DNA of 60,000 bases from Polytrichum commune (GCA_950295325.1 OX485805.1:15055501-15115500); one strand, 5' to 3'. Counted from the first letter of the stretch, positions 1 through 12,120 are shown. Numbers and translations: made by a program. Notes: a model not told the origin generated them from the letters alone.

Positions 1-34
1 AGATATAGCACCGTGTAAATTCAAATAGTAAGTC

Positions 35-57
35 ACACTAAATATCATATTTGGTGT
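35..57. repeat. Palindromic terminus of a small dispersed element
   Basis: A near-perfect palindrome starting ACACTAAATATCATATTT. Close copies lie at 16320-16342 and at both ends of the element at 55711-56033. It is probably a solitary or truncated end of that element, cut by the start of the window. Confidence 0.5.
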
Positions 58-2114
58 AGTTGCTTGTCTTATTTGATGATGAAAATTTGATAATCCCAAT
101 CAAATGTTACAACAATATCTAATTTCAAATTATAACTCACACTAGCATGGTTGTTTACTATAGTTTATTGATATTCTATTGGAGCACTTGATTTGGCCAA
201 GGCCAATTGGGTTGGGGCTTTGTGGTGTCCATGTAAAATCATTCATCGTGGATGAAAGGGCTCTAGTATAAACGAGTTCCCTACATGTGGAGGGTCGCTT
301 CATTCCAATTGAATCTGACTGCACTAATTTGAGGATTTGATGTTATTTTTGGAGTTAGATTGCCTTCATATGCATAATTCATTTTATAGAATAGTACACT
401 ATGTTTTCACCTTCCCAGTCATAAGTTTACGTAGATAGTATGAATCCCACTCCAAGTTATTAGACAATAGTGTACCTCTCATTCATCCAACGAAAACAAA
501 GTTCTTTAAATAGTATACATGTTGGAGGGTTTCTTTTTTTTAAAGAAGAGAATTTGATGTTGTAAGCAAATTCAAAGACTTGAACCCTTAGACATTGGTC
601 AAACCCAAAATGGGTCATGTGACATGAGCATGTCGCATTTGAAATGAAATTAAACATGAATGTATGGCCATGCCAACCATAGAGCTACAAACCGACTCTT
701 CAATCAAACACCGTAGCTCTCTAGTAGCTTGGGCAAAAAAATGTTTATTTTAAAGGTGCCTAAATTTTTGAGAATTTGATTTCATTGAGTATCCCAAGAA
801 AAGAAATAACATCCAAAGAAATAATTATTGTGATACCCTAAAATCACAATAATTGCCATAGATGAAATTAGGAAAACCATCCATGAATTACGTAAATGAC
901 TTTGGATGAATGCCTATCTTGTTTTAAATTACCTTTTGAATCTACCCACTTTTAGAATCTTATTTTATGGGCTGCCTAACTTACTTCCGCACGTTAATTA
1001 ATTATTAGGCAAAGAGGTGCACAAGCTGCTAGAGAGCTATGGTACAATGGACAAGTTGTTTATGCTTCAAAAATTGAAGGATCATTACACAACACTTTTG
1101 GAGCTAGATGGCCAAGAATTTATGGCAACGATGTAAGTAGAATATGAAAACATTGGGAACCTCATATAGCTCGGATATTCATCTTACTTTTGACATATTT
1201 GATCCCGACAAATTGAGGACTAGAAACTCAAAGTCTAGTATAATAAGAGTAATACTTTGGGATGAATCAACTCGAAGTCAATAGGAGGCAACATTTTAGT
1301 GGACCCATACATGGTTGCCACAAATTCTAAGCCAACGTGAGCCACCACATACGAGATACATATTTGGTGGTTTCAATGTTTCAGGGTGCTCTAGACATAC
1401 TAAACTATGTCATTTTTGCTCCCATAATGCAGTTGAAAATGAGGCACATTTCGTGTTGGAATATATGTCCCCTATACAAGCCCAGCAAAGACAAGGTGTC
1501 ATCACTATTTGAGAACGTAGTCCCAGGGAACGTCAAGTCTTTCCTTCAATGAGACCACCAAGTTGGTAGCACCCTCTATCTCACGGAGGCTACCACACTC
1601 CCACCGCTCTGGAGACTTAGTTGGTTTTGAAACCATCATGATGTACTTTCAGTTCCCATCAGCCTCTTTAGGTTCTTGGAACTTCAAAACCAATTTTATT
1701 GCATTAAATTATTTGGGAATTCAAAAACAAATTGGAAGTTACTCTTGTCATGAAACTTCATTTTTTAATATAAAAAGTTCACGAGGGTTTACCGTAATAT
1801 ATTATTGTACCAAAATAGAATCTTGGTAATCAATATATCATCCAACCAAGACTTGTAGTCAAAGTATGTTCCATTCAATGCTTGAGCACAATACTATCAC
1901 AACTGTTCCAGTAGATTGAATGTAACATTAAACTAGTAAAAAAGGATTGAAATTTTAAATTCTATCTGCATTAATTTGTACTACATCATAAAAGGAGCAC
2001 TTTTATATTATTAACTACAATATTCTATTCCACATTCTATACACTGGTTTTTTTAGAAAGAAAAGAAAATCGTATCAACACATTTTTGGAGCAGTGTTTG
2101 GGAAGATTTTAAAA
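58..2114. other. No gene recognised
   Basis: AT-rich sequence with only short open frames and no protein family I recognise. A short frame near 1020-1125 (plus) could be a relic exon, but nothing supports it beyond being open. Confidence 0.5.
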
Positions 2115-2435
2115 CGTAACCGGTTGGCCGCTTTGTTTCGCCGAGGTGGCACTACACGATTGGCTCTGAGCACACAGGTTTGCAGACGATAACCTCGACA
2201 TCCCAGCCGGTTATGATCATCTAAATCGGATATGTTGAAGAAGACGACAAGTGACCCACTGTTTAGGTCACCTGCGCAGCTCAACAAAGCGGCCAACCGG
2301 TTACGTCCGGTAATTGTTTTATTGGAACCGGTCATCAGTGCAGAACAGGTTATGTCCAACTGGCTCGCCCTCCCGGGCTCGCCACCTTGACAAAACCGGT
2401 TCTGCACCAATAACCTTTCCAATAAAACGATTACC
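2115..2435. repeat. Nested inverted repeats built on AACCGGTT
   Basis: A 23-bp segment at 2115-2137, which includes the palindrome AACCGGTT, recurs as a perfect inverted copy at 2283-2305. A second inverted pair, 2309-2325 and 2419-2435, matches at 16 of 17 positions. The block is more GC-rich than its surroundings. It could extrude as a compound hairpin, or be the centre of a larger element that continues into 2440-2672. No protein is apparent. Confidence 0.6.
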
Positions 2436-2439
2436 GAAT

Positions 2440-2672
2440 ACATAATCGGTCGAGATCCTAGTGATTCTAAGTCCAACCGGTTACATGTTGACACCTTTCG
2501 GTTTGTCTGTACTAAAAGTGGGTATATTATATACATTCCTCTAGAATGATTTGTAATTCTCCCAAAGCCTTGAACTTCAACCGGTTATTTCTTAAACTCA
2601 ACATCTTATTTCCCAAAGTCAACCGGTTCATCTAGAACTAGCGGTCAGTTCTCCCCGTTCATTGTTTTGGAG
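2440..2672 (-). repeat. Dispersed CCGGTT repeat family, copy 1
   Basis: Read on the minus strand, this runs from a CAATGAACGGGGAGAACT end through several TAACCGGTTG motifs to a CACTAGGATCTCGACCGATT end. The same order occurs at 7388-7620 and 13484-13722. The GGATCTCGACC end motif is also found amplified in tandem at 36698-36975. The class of the family is unknown. Confidence 0.55.
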
Positions 2673-5029
2673 TAACAAGTTGTACTTTGCACATGATATA
2701 GACTACATTCATTGAATACATGTACTTATGGGGCAACCTTGTAATGGGACCTATGTATTAAGCGCGGGTTGCATTCATGAGCATTCAAATAAACATTTAA
2801 ATTTAACCCCTAAATGCTTGGGCATGTTTTCATAAAGTCAAAGCACTGCATATGAGTACTTTTTGATTACTTGAAGAGTTACAAATTCTGAAGTAACATT
2901 CTACATAAGTAGGCAGATGCAAACTAAATTTAAAATCAAAATTTCAACATAATTGAACCATATTTGAATTAGTTATGAATTTTGCATGTGTGTGTATATA
3001 AATATAATAATTGAAAATAAATATATTGTTAGCATATTGAAAGCACCAACTTCCCAATGATTGGGAGGAAGATTCAAGCACGAATAAAAATTCAAACAAT
3101 CCCAAGGGGGGTGATCCCCATCATTAGGAAAAGCTTAGCCGCGTATTATACTTAGCAATGTTATGTCGCATCTCAACTTTCATCCTAAAACTTGAAATGG
3201 AAATCTTTGTGATGTCACAATTGCTAACTAGATGAGTCCATTTCTAAGTCTATCCAACAATGTGTGGAGTTGGAAGTGCCAATAGGGGTGCATAGCTTAT
3301 GCCACAAACCCTAAGCTTGGGCCATTAAACAACTCTACCATTTATGAAATGATCAAGTACAAATCAATGTTGAGTTGGTATGCATATTTCTTGGATACCT
3401 CTTGGATATATAAAACATGTTGAATGAGGATTTTACGTTTTCTTGATATTGGTAGGGCACAAATTTTGATTGTGTTTTTTGTTTTAAACATCACTCGGGT
3501 CTATGTAGCATGCAAAAACTTTCATACCTAAGTAATACTTTCATACCTTACTGTCAAGATGGTGTGAGGATGGTTATTACCCAAATAGGAACGTAGGCAA
3601 TGTTCGAGGAGATTTTTGGGCATAATCAGTCAAAATATTATGGTTTCCAACTCCAACCAGTTATATGTTATGATCTTTCGGTTTTTCTTTTCTTTTTCTT
3701 ATCCAATGTAAATTTTACAAAATCCCCTAAAATAATGAGTAATTCTCACGAAGTCTTGATTAGCTCAATAAAGGAAGGGGCCTACTTGTGAAATGTCCCA
3801 TCTATCTACCTCTCCAACAAAACAATATCTTGAGTACCAATTATAATAAACATGTGATCACATGTGATGTTTGGACATCAAATTGAGGACTTGCAAATGA
3901 GCAAAATTGGGTGCTCTTACTTTACAACGATAAGGACGATTGGTTCCATTACTGACTAAAAACACATCAAATTCTACTTTAGGTGCCTCTACTGCAATAT
4001 AAGTAAAGAACACTGGTACAAAACAACCTTATGTATAAAGTGTCTTCTCCCCGTTCATTGAAATCAAGTATAGAAGAATTCTCTCATCTTGCGATAATAA
4101 CCAAGTAACCAAGTAACCAACACTTGATTGGTATCACAATTGATACCAATACGGATAGTTTATTTGATACCATGCATCATTCATTCGTAAACGGAAAGAT
4201 GCTAACAAAAACACAAGGGTCGGTGCCCTCCGTTGAAATATGGCTATGATGTGTTTGGTACATAAGATGTTTAGATATTGATTGGTGTGATTTATGTTGT
4301 AATATCTCCACACCTATCCGTCTCTTTGTACTTGATATTATGGGTTTAGAATGCTTATCCATCACAGCTATGACCAAACATGTCAAACCTATGGAGTCGT
4401 AATTGCAAATCGAGGACATAAGACATAATTACATTGTTGAGCTATAATACAATATCTTTGGCATGGAAGCTATAGACTTAAGCTAGGAGCATCTGTTAAC
4501 CCTTAAAGGACTTGCGGTCTCGATATACAGCCATATACATAAGCCATACAGGCTTCACCAAGTTCATAAATCATATTTTATATATTTATGTTTTTGAAAA
4601 CATTCTTATACATATTGTTTTATGTCAAGGAGAAAATCACAATATACATGTATTAGATGTTGATGATCAAAATATAATGTATGTATTTGCATTCAACGGC
4701 ACAAATGTTGCATATGTGAACTTCGATCTCAATAATATCAAAGTGTTCAACTTATTCAAACAGTCCGTTTGAAACAGTAAGTTGGTTTAAGAGATGCTCA
4801 CTTTTGACCCCAAAAAAAGTATGTAGTTCAAATGCGTTATTTTTTTGCTCAGAGAGGCCTAGTTTGGGCCTCGTAGACACTTAGGGGTTAATCATCTAGT
4901 ATTTGGATTGTGGATTAACTAAGTTATTATGGAAAGAAAGAAAGAAAGAAAAAAAGAAAAAAGAAAAAAACTCTGATGTTGCCGCTAGTGTGAATTATGG
5001 CGTTGCTTCATTTTGCAAGTTGGTCTAAG
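2673..5029. other. No gene recognised; GAAA-type simple repeat
   Basis: AT-rich DNA with short frames only. A purine simple repeat of GAAA type lies at about 4931-4970. Fragments resembling the CCGGTT family end (CTCCCCGTTCATTG) occur near 4050, and a poor match lies at 3640-3760. Confidence 0.45.
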
Positions 5030-5335
5030 TCTATATGTAATCCGGAAATGAGCGTTACGGAAATTAAAAGGCCTCGATGATTATTGCCTCCTTTTAGAGG
5101 TGAACACCTTGCACGGGTGCAGACAAGGTGGCCGGCACCTATCTTCCCCAGGAGCAAGACCCTTGGTTCCCACATCATTGGTTGGGAATATTGAGTCACT
5201 CAAATACCCCCACTCCAATTGGGATGGATCATAAGTGCTAGGAAGGTCAGCTATCCAAGTACTATCCCGACCTCAAGAAGCTTAGTCTTGGAGTTCCCAT
5301 GGAATCCGGGTCATTATGACTTTAATTTCAAAATT
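5030..5335 (-). mobile_element. 5S rRNA-derived sequence, SINE-like
   Basis: On the minus strand, 5325-5240 resembles the plant 5S rRNA internal promoter region in the right order: a GAACTCC segment, an A-box-like ACTAAGCTTCTTG, then GATAGTACTTGGATAGCTGACC-type box IE/C sequence. It is too diverged to be a working 5S gene and stands alone. The sequence beyond it, to about 5030, is moderately GC-rich and holds a small stem (CACCTC with GGAGG). It is most likely a 5S-derived SINE or a Cassandra-like relic. I found no target duplication. Confidence 0.5.
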
Positions 5336-5489
5336 TCAAAGACATCAAATTTAAAGAATGTCATCTTTCATTGAAATATTGTGAAAATTGCAATCGGAAA
5401 ACAAGTTAGCAAATTACATGGACATGATAGATTGGTCATCGTGACATATTTTTTTGTAAATAAAAGAAGTGTAAACCAACGTCATGCAA

Positions 5490-5600
5490 TCTGACGTGAA
5501 TTTCTACTTGTCGGCCCTACCCTACCCAACAATCCCCTTGGTGCAGGGTGGGTTTTATTACCTACCCTACGGTGGGTGGGCTCTTACTTTCAAAAGTTGT
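5490..5600 (-). mobile_element. SINE body fragment related to 7640-7790
   Basis: On the minus strand it shares the run CCCACCCAC...GTAGG.AATAAA...ACCAAG.GGATT...GGGTAGG with the body of the tRNA-derived SINE at 7640-7880, but lacks the tRNA-like head. It is best read as a 5'-truncated copy. Confidence 0.5.
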
Positions 5601-5904
5601 ACTATTTTAATATCCATTTATTACATGAAGGTGGGTACGGGCTCTTGTTTATTATTGAGCTTTCTTTCTCTTATTTAGTACGAGGTATGTCATATATTTG
5701 ATTGCCATATTTTGGTATGTGTAGGTTGAAGCTCGTCTACCATCCTATTATTACTTTACTACCATCTTGACTTATCGTAGACTTTTTTTTACCTCAACTC
5801 ATAGCATTTTATTTTCTTCATGCCATCAACATACTGCATAGATGTTACCTTGACATCATTCATATTAATGTTTTTACTTGAAGAAACATGTCCAAGCCAT
5901 TCAT

Positions 5905-6110
5905 GTAAGATGAATTCACAAAACATTATCCACTTGTTGCCATGTAGGATTCCATGTAAATTTTCAGTTTTTTGATTTGTTTTGGTCCCTCGCGACCTCA
6001 AGGTCTGGTGTAAAGTGAACTTGGACCATCTCCAGCCTCTCAACCAATCACATACTTTTCATATCATGGGTCAAGGGGCTTCAAATTCTAGTGTAAAGTG
6101 GCCCATAGTT
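5905..6110 (+). repeat. Dispersed repeat, partner of 22100-22310
   Basis: Shares AACATTATCCA, CATGTAGGATTCCATGTA and CTCTCAACCAAT in the same order with 22100-22310. The match is patchy, so this is an old, diverged pair of unknown class. Confidence 0.35.
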
Positions 6111-7027
6111 GAATTGTACATACTTAGAATTCTTGTCAACCAATTGTGCTATTATGTAATCCAATCCATGTGTCGAGAATTCATGTACGTTTTAATGGGC
6201 ACAACTTATATATGTAAACTTGTTGTTGATTCTATATTACCTTTCAACTCGAGTCCAATAGATTTTCTTTTAAAAACGTTATGATTGGATGCATTCACTA
6301 GCTTTGTCATGAGAGCGGATACGGAGGGGTAGTCTCTCAAATGAGCCAAAGTTTGGTAGCCAATCAGATGCCCAGCCACATACGTAGTGTGCTTCCATGA
6401 TGTTAGTAACATGCCCGTCAAGTGAAGTCTTATGTGTAAGTGAGTGTGATCTAAAATGATATCTAAAATGAGTCCAAATGTGGCCTTTGGTCAAACAACC
6501 GACCATAATTAACCATGTGTGCAGAATAAAAAAAATAGGGCAGAGTACTCTTGACATTGTTGGGTGTACTTTCATTGCATGACTCAAGTTCAATAAACTT
6601 AGCAAAACTTAAATCTTAGCTTCTTGTTTGACTTATTTTCTAACGTTTGAACAAAAAAAACTCACTTTAGTTTCTAAAATGTGTATGTGTTATATTTTAA
6701 ATTTCTCATATCAAATTGTGTTATATCTTAAGTTCACTTGTATATAATTTCTAAAGTCACACCAGCATTTTGAGTGATTGGTGACCATACCTTTGTGAGT
6801 GTTCATTGACAGATGTTGTGACTGATGGTGGACTCATGGCATCTCCTTTTTGTACCACTTCGGTGCATGCAACGTTCGACTATATATATATATATCCGTG
6901 GGATGCATATTATTTGAGGGTATAAATGTAGTGTGATGTTCATCTCTATATGCCATGTTATGGAACTTTTCATCCTCTGTAAAATTATCCTGGAATTTAC
7001 TTGGCACCTATTAAGATGATGTTGATC

Positions 7028-7089
7028 TAGAGAGAAGAAACGTTGACCATAGGTCAAGGTGATTGAAATGCCCGTTCGACCCACCCTTT
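7028..7089 (-). mobile_element. 62-bp LINE 3'-tail insertion
   Basis: The 62-bp insert is flanked by identical 11-bp copies of TGATGTTGATC (7017-7027 and 7090-7100). Read on the minus strand it contains only the end of the LINE family described below: GGGTGGGTCGAAC, CATTTCAATC, a stem-loop (TTGACC / GGTCAA, loop TAT) and the tail GTTTCTTCTCTC. It closely matches the 3' end of LINE copy 2. This is an extremely 5'-truncated, target-primed insertion. It marks the true 3' end of the family. Confidence 0.8.
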
Positions 7090-7387
7090 TGATGTTGATC
7101 CACATAATTACTCAAGTATATAGGATCACTATATTCGTTAATTTGGGACTTTTTCGGCATTTTGAGACAGTTACAAATATATATAAGAACATGGATAAAA
7201 TCACACAGATATTGGAGAATGTTGTAAGATGCAAATACTTTGAAGCGGGTGTTCATATCAAGAACCCAATTAAGAACTCATATCAAGATGGTTTAGGTAG
7301 GACGACCCAAACATTAGACCATGTTGTTGTGGTCCATATATTAATTTGAGACAAGAGAAAGTCTCAAATCAACGAATCTAGTGATTA

Positions 7388-7620
7388 GGGCAATGAACGG
7401 GAACAACCAACCGCTAGTTACAAATGAACCGGTTGAGTTTGAGAGATAACTGATTGAAGTGCAAGACTTTACAAAAATCACCCATCATTTTAGATATAAT
7501 AATGGAATATACCTCAAATTAATAAAGATATCCCAAAAGATCACAACATGTGACTGGATGGATTTGGAAACACTAGGGTTTTGACCAATTATGTCCACAA
7601 ATCTCCCCGGACACTGATAT
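7388..7620 (+). repeat. Dispersed CCGGTT repeat family, copy 2
   Basis: Starts CAATGAACGGGAACAACC, passes through GAACCGGTTGAGTT and ends near AACACTAGGGTTTTGACCAA and CTCCCCGGACACTGA. It is collinear with 13484-13722 and, inverted, with 2440-2672. Confidence 0.6.
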
Positions 7621-7639
7621 AGGGGGTTTCTCATCTAAA

Positions 7640-7880
7640 TAAATAACCACGTCGGGTTGAATTTGAGCCCGTTGGTCCTACCCTGCTCAAGAATCCTCTT
7701 GGTCCATGGTGAGGTTTATTGCCTACCTTGCAGTGGGTGGGCTTTTGGCCTCTTACCCACCTAACTAGTTTTTTCCCATCAAGTAGAGAGAAGATTTCAC
7801 AGTGGGAATCAAACCACCAACCACTCCATTCGGAAAATGGGTACCTCTTCACTATCACCTTGTAATTTAGGGCCATCTCG
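7640..7880 (-). mobile_element. tRNA-derived SINE
   Basis: On the minus strand a tRNA-like head (about 7870-7795) has a B box GGTTTGATTCCCACT at 7815-7801, an A-box-like GTGATAGTGAAGAGG at about 7858-7844, and between them an anticodon-arm-like stem with a 7-nt loop that would read TCC. The body to about 7640 is shared with 5490-5600. The A box is degenerate and target duplications are not clear, so it is an old copy. Confidence 0.55.
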
Positions 7881-8271
7881 GACTAGTTTTTCATCTAATC
7901 CTACCCACCAAACATTCATATGTAGATGGTGTCACGATTTTGAATTTGGTCAAGTGGGTTCTATACCATAATAGACATTGGGTGGTTGATACTTGGCATG
8001 GGCACATAGTATATTTAATTGTAAACACTTTAGGGATTTTTATTTTTGGAGGGAGGGGGGGAGGGGGTATTATGTACAAGACCTTGATTTGAATGCGCCA
8101 TTTTGTTATGAACAAGTTTTTTGTAATTCTCATTGATCTTATCGTTACTTAAACAACATAAGAGGCATAAATTTATAGTGCACAATCTATGTTTAAAAAG
8201 AAACAATTTGAAGGAACTTTTTGGAAGTACCAAACAATATGTGGTTGATTCCAACAACCCTGCACATAAAA

Positions 8272-8291
8272 CATATATATATATATATATA
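8272..8291. repeat. AT microsatellite
   Basis: A run of alternating TA dinucleotides just left of the foldback element. Confidence 0.8.
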
Positions 8292-8326
8292 ATTCACTTC
8301 AATCTGGCAGCCAAGGCCACATGAAT

Positions 8327-9609
8327 GGGAGACGTTAAGTACCCCCCACGAACTAATAGGGATTCCATATTCGGGCGGGGGCAGCCCTCCCACGAAATTT
8401 CTGGCCCCGCCCGGAGTTTTTCCAAACCCGCCCGAAAATAGCTGCCCGCCCCGCCCGAAAACGAAAAAAACATTGCTCTTCCATTCTTGAAGGCCGCTTG
8501 ACTACAAATCCCATATTGAGTGCACTTCACCTTCAAGGTCTCAAATCCAATATATATGTGCACTTCCACCTAGTAAATAAGGCATTAAATGGGATTTCAT
8601 TCCGGAAGTGAAACCATCAACCAAGAATGTAATTAACTTGGAAGTCAAAAAATTAGAAAATCCTCATCAACATTGAGGTTATAATTTTTATGACTTACCA
8701 TTTGAAATTGTCTTCGTCATTCTTAAATGACACTTAAATTTAGTGTGCTGATGTGGTATGTATATTTTATAATATTTAAGATAATTCTGGCTACTTTCAA
8801 GAATATTCATACGCACATATTTATAAAATATACTTAATGGAACTAATTAATCAATTATTTTAATTAACGGATTTAATTGGAGTTAATTCCATTAATTAAA
8901 TTTTAGGGTTAATTAGGCTTACTGGATATAAAAATTGAGTATTGTAATTACTGAAATTGATTGGACTTAATTGGAGTTAGTTCCAGTAATTAAATTTTAG
9001 GATTAATTAGTCTTACTTAATTTGGAAAGAATACTTTCTGATTTATTTGGGATTAATTAGGATTAATCAGAATTAATTAGACATAATTACATTAAATCAC
9101 ACTTAATTAGAATAAGTGTGTATGAATATTCTTGAAAGTAGCCAGAATTATCTAAAATATTATAAAATATACATACCACATCAGCACACTAAATTTAAGT
9201 GTCATTTAAGAATGACGAAGACAATTTCAAATGGTAAGTCATAAAAATTATAACCTCAATGTTGATGAGGATTTTCTAATTTTTTGACTTCCAAGTTAAT
9301 TACATTCTTGGTTGATGGTTTCACTTCCGGAATGAAATCCCATTTAATGCCTTATTTACTAGGTGAAAGTGCACATATATATTGGATTTGAGACCTTGAA
9401 GGTGAAGTGCACTCAATATGGGATTTGTAGTCAAGCGGCCTTCAAGAATGGAAGAGCAATGTTTTTTTCGTTTTCGGGCGGGGCGGGCAGCTATTTTCGG
9501 GCGGGTTTGGAAAAAATCCGGGTGGGGCCAGAAATTTCGTGGGAGGGCTGCCCCCGCCCGAATATGGAATCCCTATTAGTTCGTGGGGGGGGGGTACTTA
9601 ACGTCCCCC
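8327..9609. mobile_element. Foldback element with 486-490 bp arms (Mutator-like MITE)
   Basis: The arms 8327-8812 and 9120-9609 are near-identical inverted copies around an AT-rich spacer of about 307 bp rich in TTAATTAGG. The ends read GGGAGACGTTAAGTACC and its complement. They are flanked by 9-bp duplications CACATGAAT at 8318-8326 and 9610-9618. Long terminal inverted repeats with a 9-bp target duplication fit Mutator-like non-autonomous elements. The similar open frames on the two arms are mirror images and not genes. A GC-rich GGCGGGG-type tract lies inside each arm. The arms are little diverged, so the insertion is fairly recent. Confidence 0.8.
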
Positions 9610-9618
9610 CACATGAAT

Positions 9619-10557
9619 TGATGAGGACCATATAAGAACCCTAAGCAAGCTGGAAGCATATTCCACCCTCGGCAAACACCTAATTCACACACTCTTGGAA
9701 CCATATTACACTCGTAATCGAGAAGAAGTCTATGGACAATGAAAGCAACTTTTGGCTTTTGGTGAGGCCACGTTGTCTGTGCTTTCTGGACCGTCGGATT
9801 TGACCGATGTAACCCTCCTCCCCTGATCTCCACTGTTCCCGCCACCGCTCATCCATTGCGTTGCATGCACTCTATGTTTTCAAACTCGCATTATTTCCTA
9901 ACATTCCTAGAATCCCACCCCAAGGTTTACATTTATAGTACAAACTTAACACTGGCAGTAACCATCAAATTTGTTCGCACTTTTATAATGTAAGTGAGGT
10001 GGCTATTTTTCTAAAGCTATGTGGCAATATGTAATACAAAGAATTGGCAAATATTATATAGGGGTGATATATTGGTACGGTTTCAAAATGTGGGCAGAGT
10101 TTTACATATGTGATATAAGCATTGATTGGTAGCAAAGGTTGAGCTCAATGAAGAAGATAATGATTGAAGGCAACTATTCAATCAAGATAAGGCAGTAAAA
10201 AGTATGCGCCATTGAAGCTAAAGTATGCAGGCATACACCCAAAAATGTAGGAGGACCTTTATTCTTTAATTAGGGTGGCATGCATCATGCATTGCAAATT
10301 CCCATATAGCCATGTGAGAGATAATAGATGAAGCAACTTTGAATGGAGGGTAGTTTCGTCTATTCTGAATGCTCAAAGAAATAGGACACACCCCTAAATG
10401 AAATTAATGTTTATCAATCAAGCAATTAATGCATATCTACCCCACATATCAACTTGCAAACTCTTCAATATGAACAACTCCCTTGCATGGAAATGAAGTC
10501 AATTTGTAGTGTTTCTATGTGAATGAGTGGCAAGTGTTCTGTCAAGCGGTTATGCAG
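9619..10557. other. No gene recognised
   Basis: Short frames only and no recognisable motif. The C-rich, proline-like tract at 9780-9850 lies in a frame with no family match. Confidence 0.45.
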
Positions 10558-10580
10558 TTGTTGTTGTTGTTGTTGTTGTT
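10558..10580. repeat. TTG trinucleotide microsatellite
   Basis: About seven TTG units next to the 3' end of the transposase relic. Confidence 0.85.
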
Positions 10581-12120
10581 ACATGTATATAATTTGAGAA
10601 AATTCTTCACTTTCAATGCTCCCAATCACCTGCAAAATGGGAAGCAATGAAACAAAGTCAGAAAATAACCATGCCACATGCACATATTCAACAAGAGATG
10701 CATGGATACTATGACTACAAACCACCAAATAAATTAAAAGTACTTGAATAATTGCAATTTCTATTAGCTTAAAAAAACTATGAAAACATTCCATCCATTG
10801 GACATGATTGCGCCCAAACTTTGTTATGGACATGATTGCGCCAAAACTTTGAACATGCAAATCAGTTGTGCGCATGTCGTGCTCATATTTATTTACAATT
10901 ACCACTAGGAACCATTGCAATTGTTGGTCAAGTGCTGCAATATGCAATACTCTTGGATTAGTCTCATTTACAAAAGGAGCACTTGAGATATTTCTCGAGT
11001 GACCAAATGTGGCCTTCAAAGTGGTCATGTAACATGTTAGCTTGTCCTCATGCCCTGGCTCAAGCCAAAATTGAGGGTACACTATGGATTATGCGTCCAT
11101 AACATCGGTCGGGGGGAACCACCTCTCAAGTTCCAAGACCATCTTTGTTGTTGCATCTACAACAATCAACCCAACATATTAGTCTTGTATGAATATAAAT
11201 AATCACATGAACACAACAAACACCAAAGGCAAAGTATAAGGGGGGGGGGGGAATGGTTAGAATAAAATACCAACAACTTCATCCTTCAGCTCCGCAATGT
11301 TGAGTTCAAACAACTATTTTGTCACAAAGATGCTCCTGTGAGTAACAAGGTCTATGCAAATTACATTGAGGTGTGATCCTACTAATGTGGTTGGGTGGGC
11401 CTCAAAGACAAGATGCTTAACACAATCGTTCACATCCGGATGCCACTTGATTTGTATGTTCTCATTTGAGAGCTCACAAATCCTCACGAAGCACCAAAAT
11501 GCATCAACTTTATATGCATTTTCAGAGCAATATAAATCATGGACGTTTTGGATGGCTCAATTCAAGAGCCTAGTAAAATCACATACATACACAAAGGGGG
11601 ATTATGCAAAGACAACCAAATCCTTTACAACCTCTAGTAGGGGTACCACTATAGCCAAAAAGAGCAAACATTTGATGTCAACAATGAGTTTATAATTCAC
11701 ATTGGTTGTAGGGATTGCTAACTTCACAAATTGATTGGGATACATCTTCACCAAGAAGGTGCGGTAATCAATCAACACATGTTTCAATGGATTCAACATA
11801 TTAATCCGCCTAGATTTACATTTTGAAATATTTTCCTACCCTATATATCAAGCAATTCAACAAGTTTTGAGCACCAAATGACGTTTTAGTGACTTATTGA
11901 AATACATGTGCAAGGTTGCTAATATAGTCTCCATCCTAGACATTGTCTCTAGATTTGATAGACATTGCACTACAAGATTGCTTTGATGTGCTACACAATG
12001 CATCCCTTGCATGTGTGGTGCATGGGAGACTTGCAACTCATTCACAACGTTGTTCCTTTGTAGCATCGAGGCACCATCTTCCCCAAATGCCATGAACTAG
12101 TCCCTAATTCAGTGGGGAGA
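10579..12120 (-). pseudogene. hAT-like transposase relic (ZNF862-like), with an intron
   Basis: Three minus-strand blocks, in order, resemble the C-terminal two-thirds of a hAT-derived protein. Block 1 (12093-11857) has GEDGASMLQ, NNVVNELQ and HCVAHQSNLVVQCLS, the region around the second catalytic Asp. Block 2 (11799 to about 11290) has MLNPLKHVLIDYRTFLVKM, LLFLAIVVPLLEVVKDLVVFA and, after a stop, DAFWCFVRICELS and HLVFEA. Block 3 (11082-10579) has MYPQFWLEPGHEDKL, ALDQQLQWF and an EIAIIQ...VIGSIESEEF region like the hAT dimerisation domain. In block 3 the family reading is restored if 10743-10630 is removed. That stretch starts GTACTTTT and ends TTTTGCAG on the minus strand, a canonical 114-nt intron. 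Stops and frame changes between blocks and the lack of an N-terminus show it is dead. The assignment rests on remembered family patterns. Confidence 0.6.

Noticed and set aside
5240-5325. Functional 5S rRNA gene
   Set aside because: Too diverged, solitary and joined to unrelated sequence.
7795-7870. Functional tRNA gene
   Set aside because: Arms are incomplete and the A box is degenerate; the attached body repeats elsewhere, as in a SINE.
8294-9635. Two open frames with near-identical proteins on opposite strands
   Set aside because: They are mirror images produced by the long inverted repeat at 8327-9609 and have no protein-family features.
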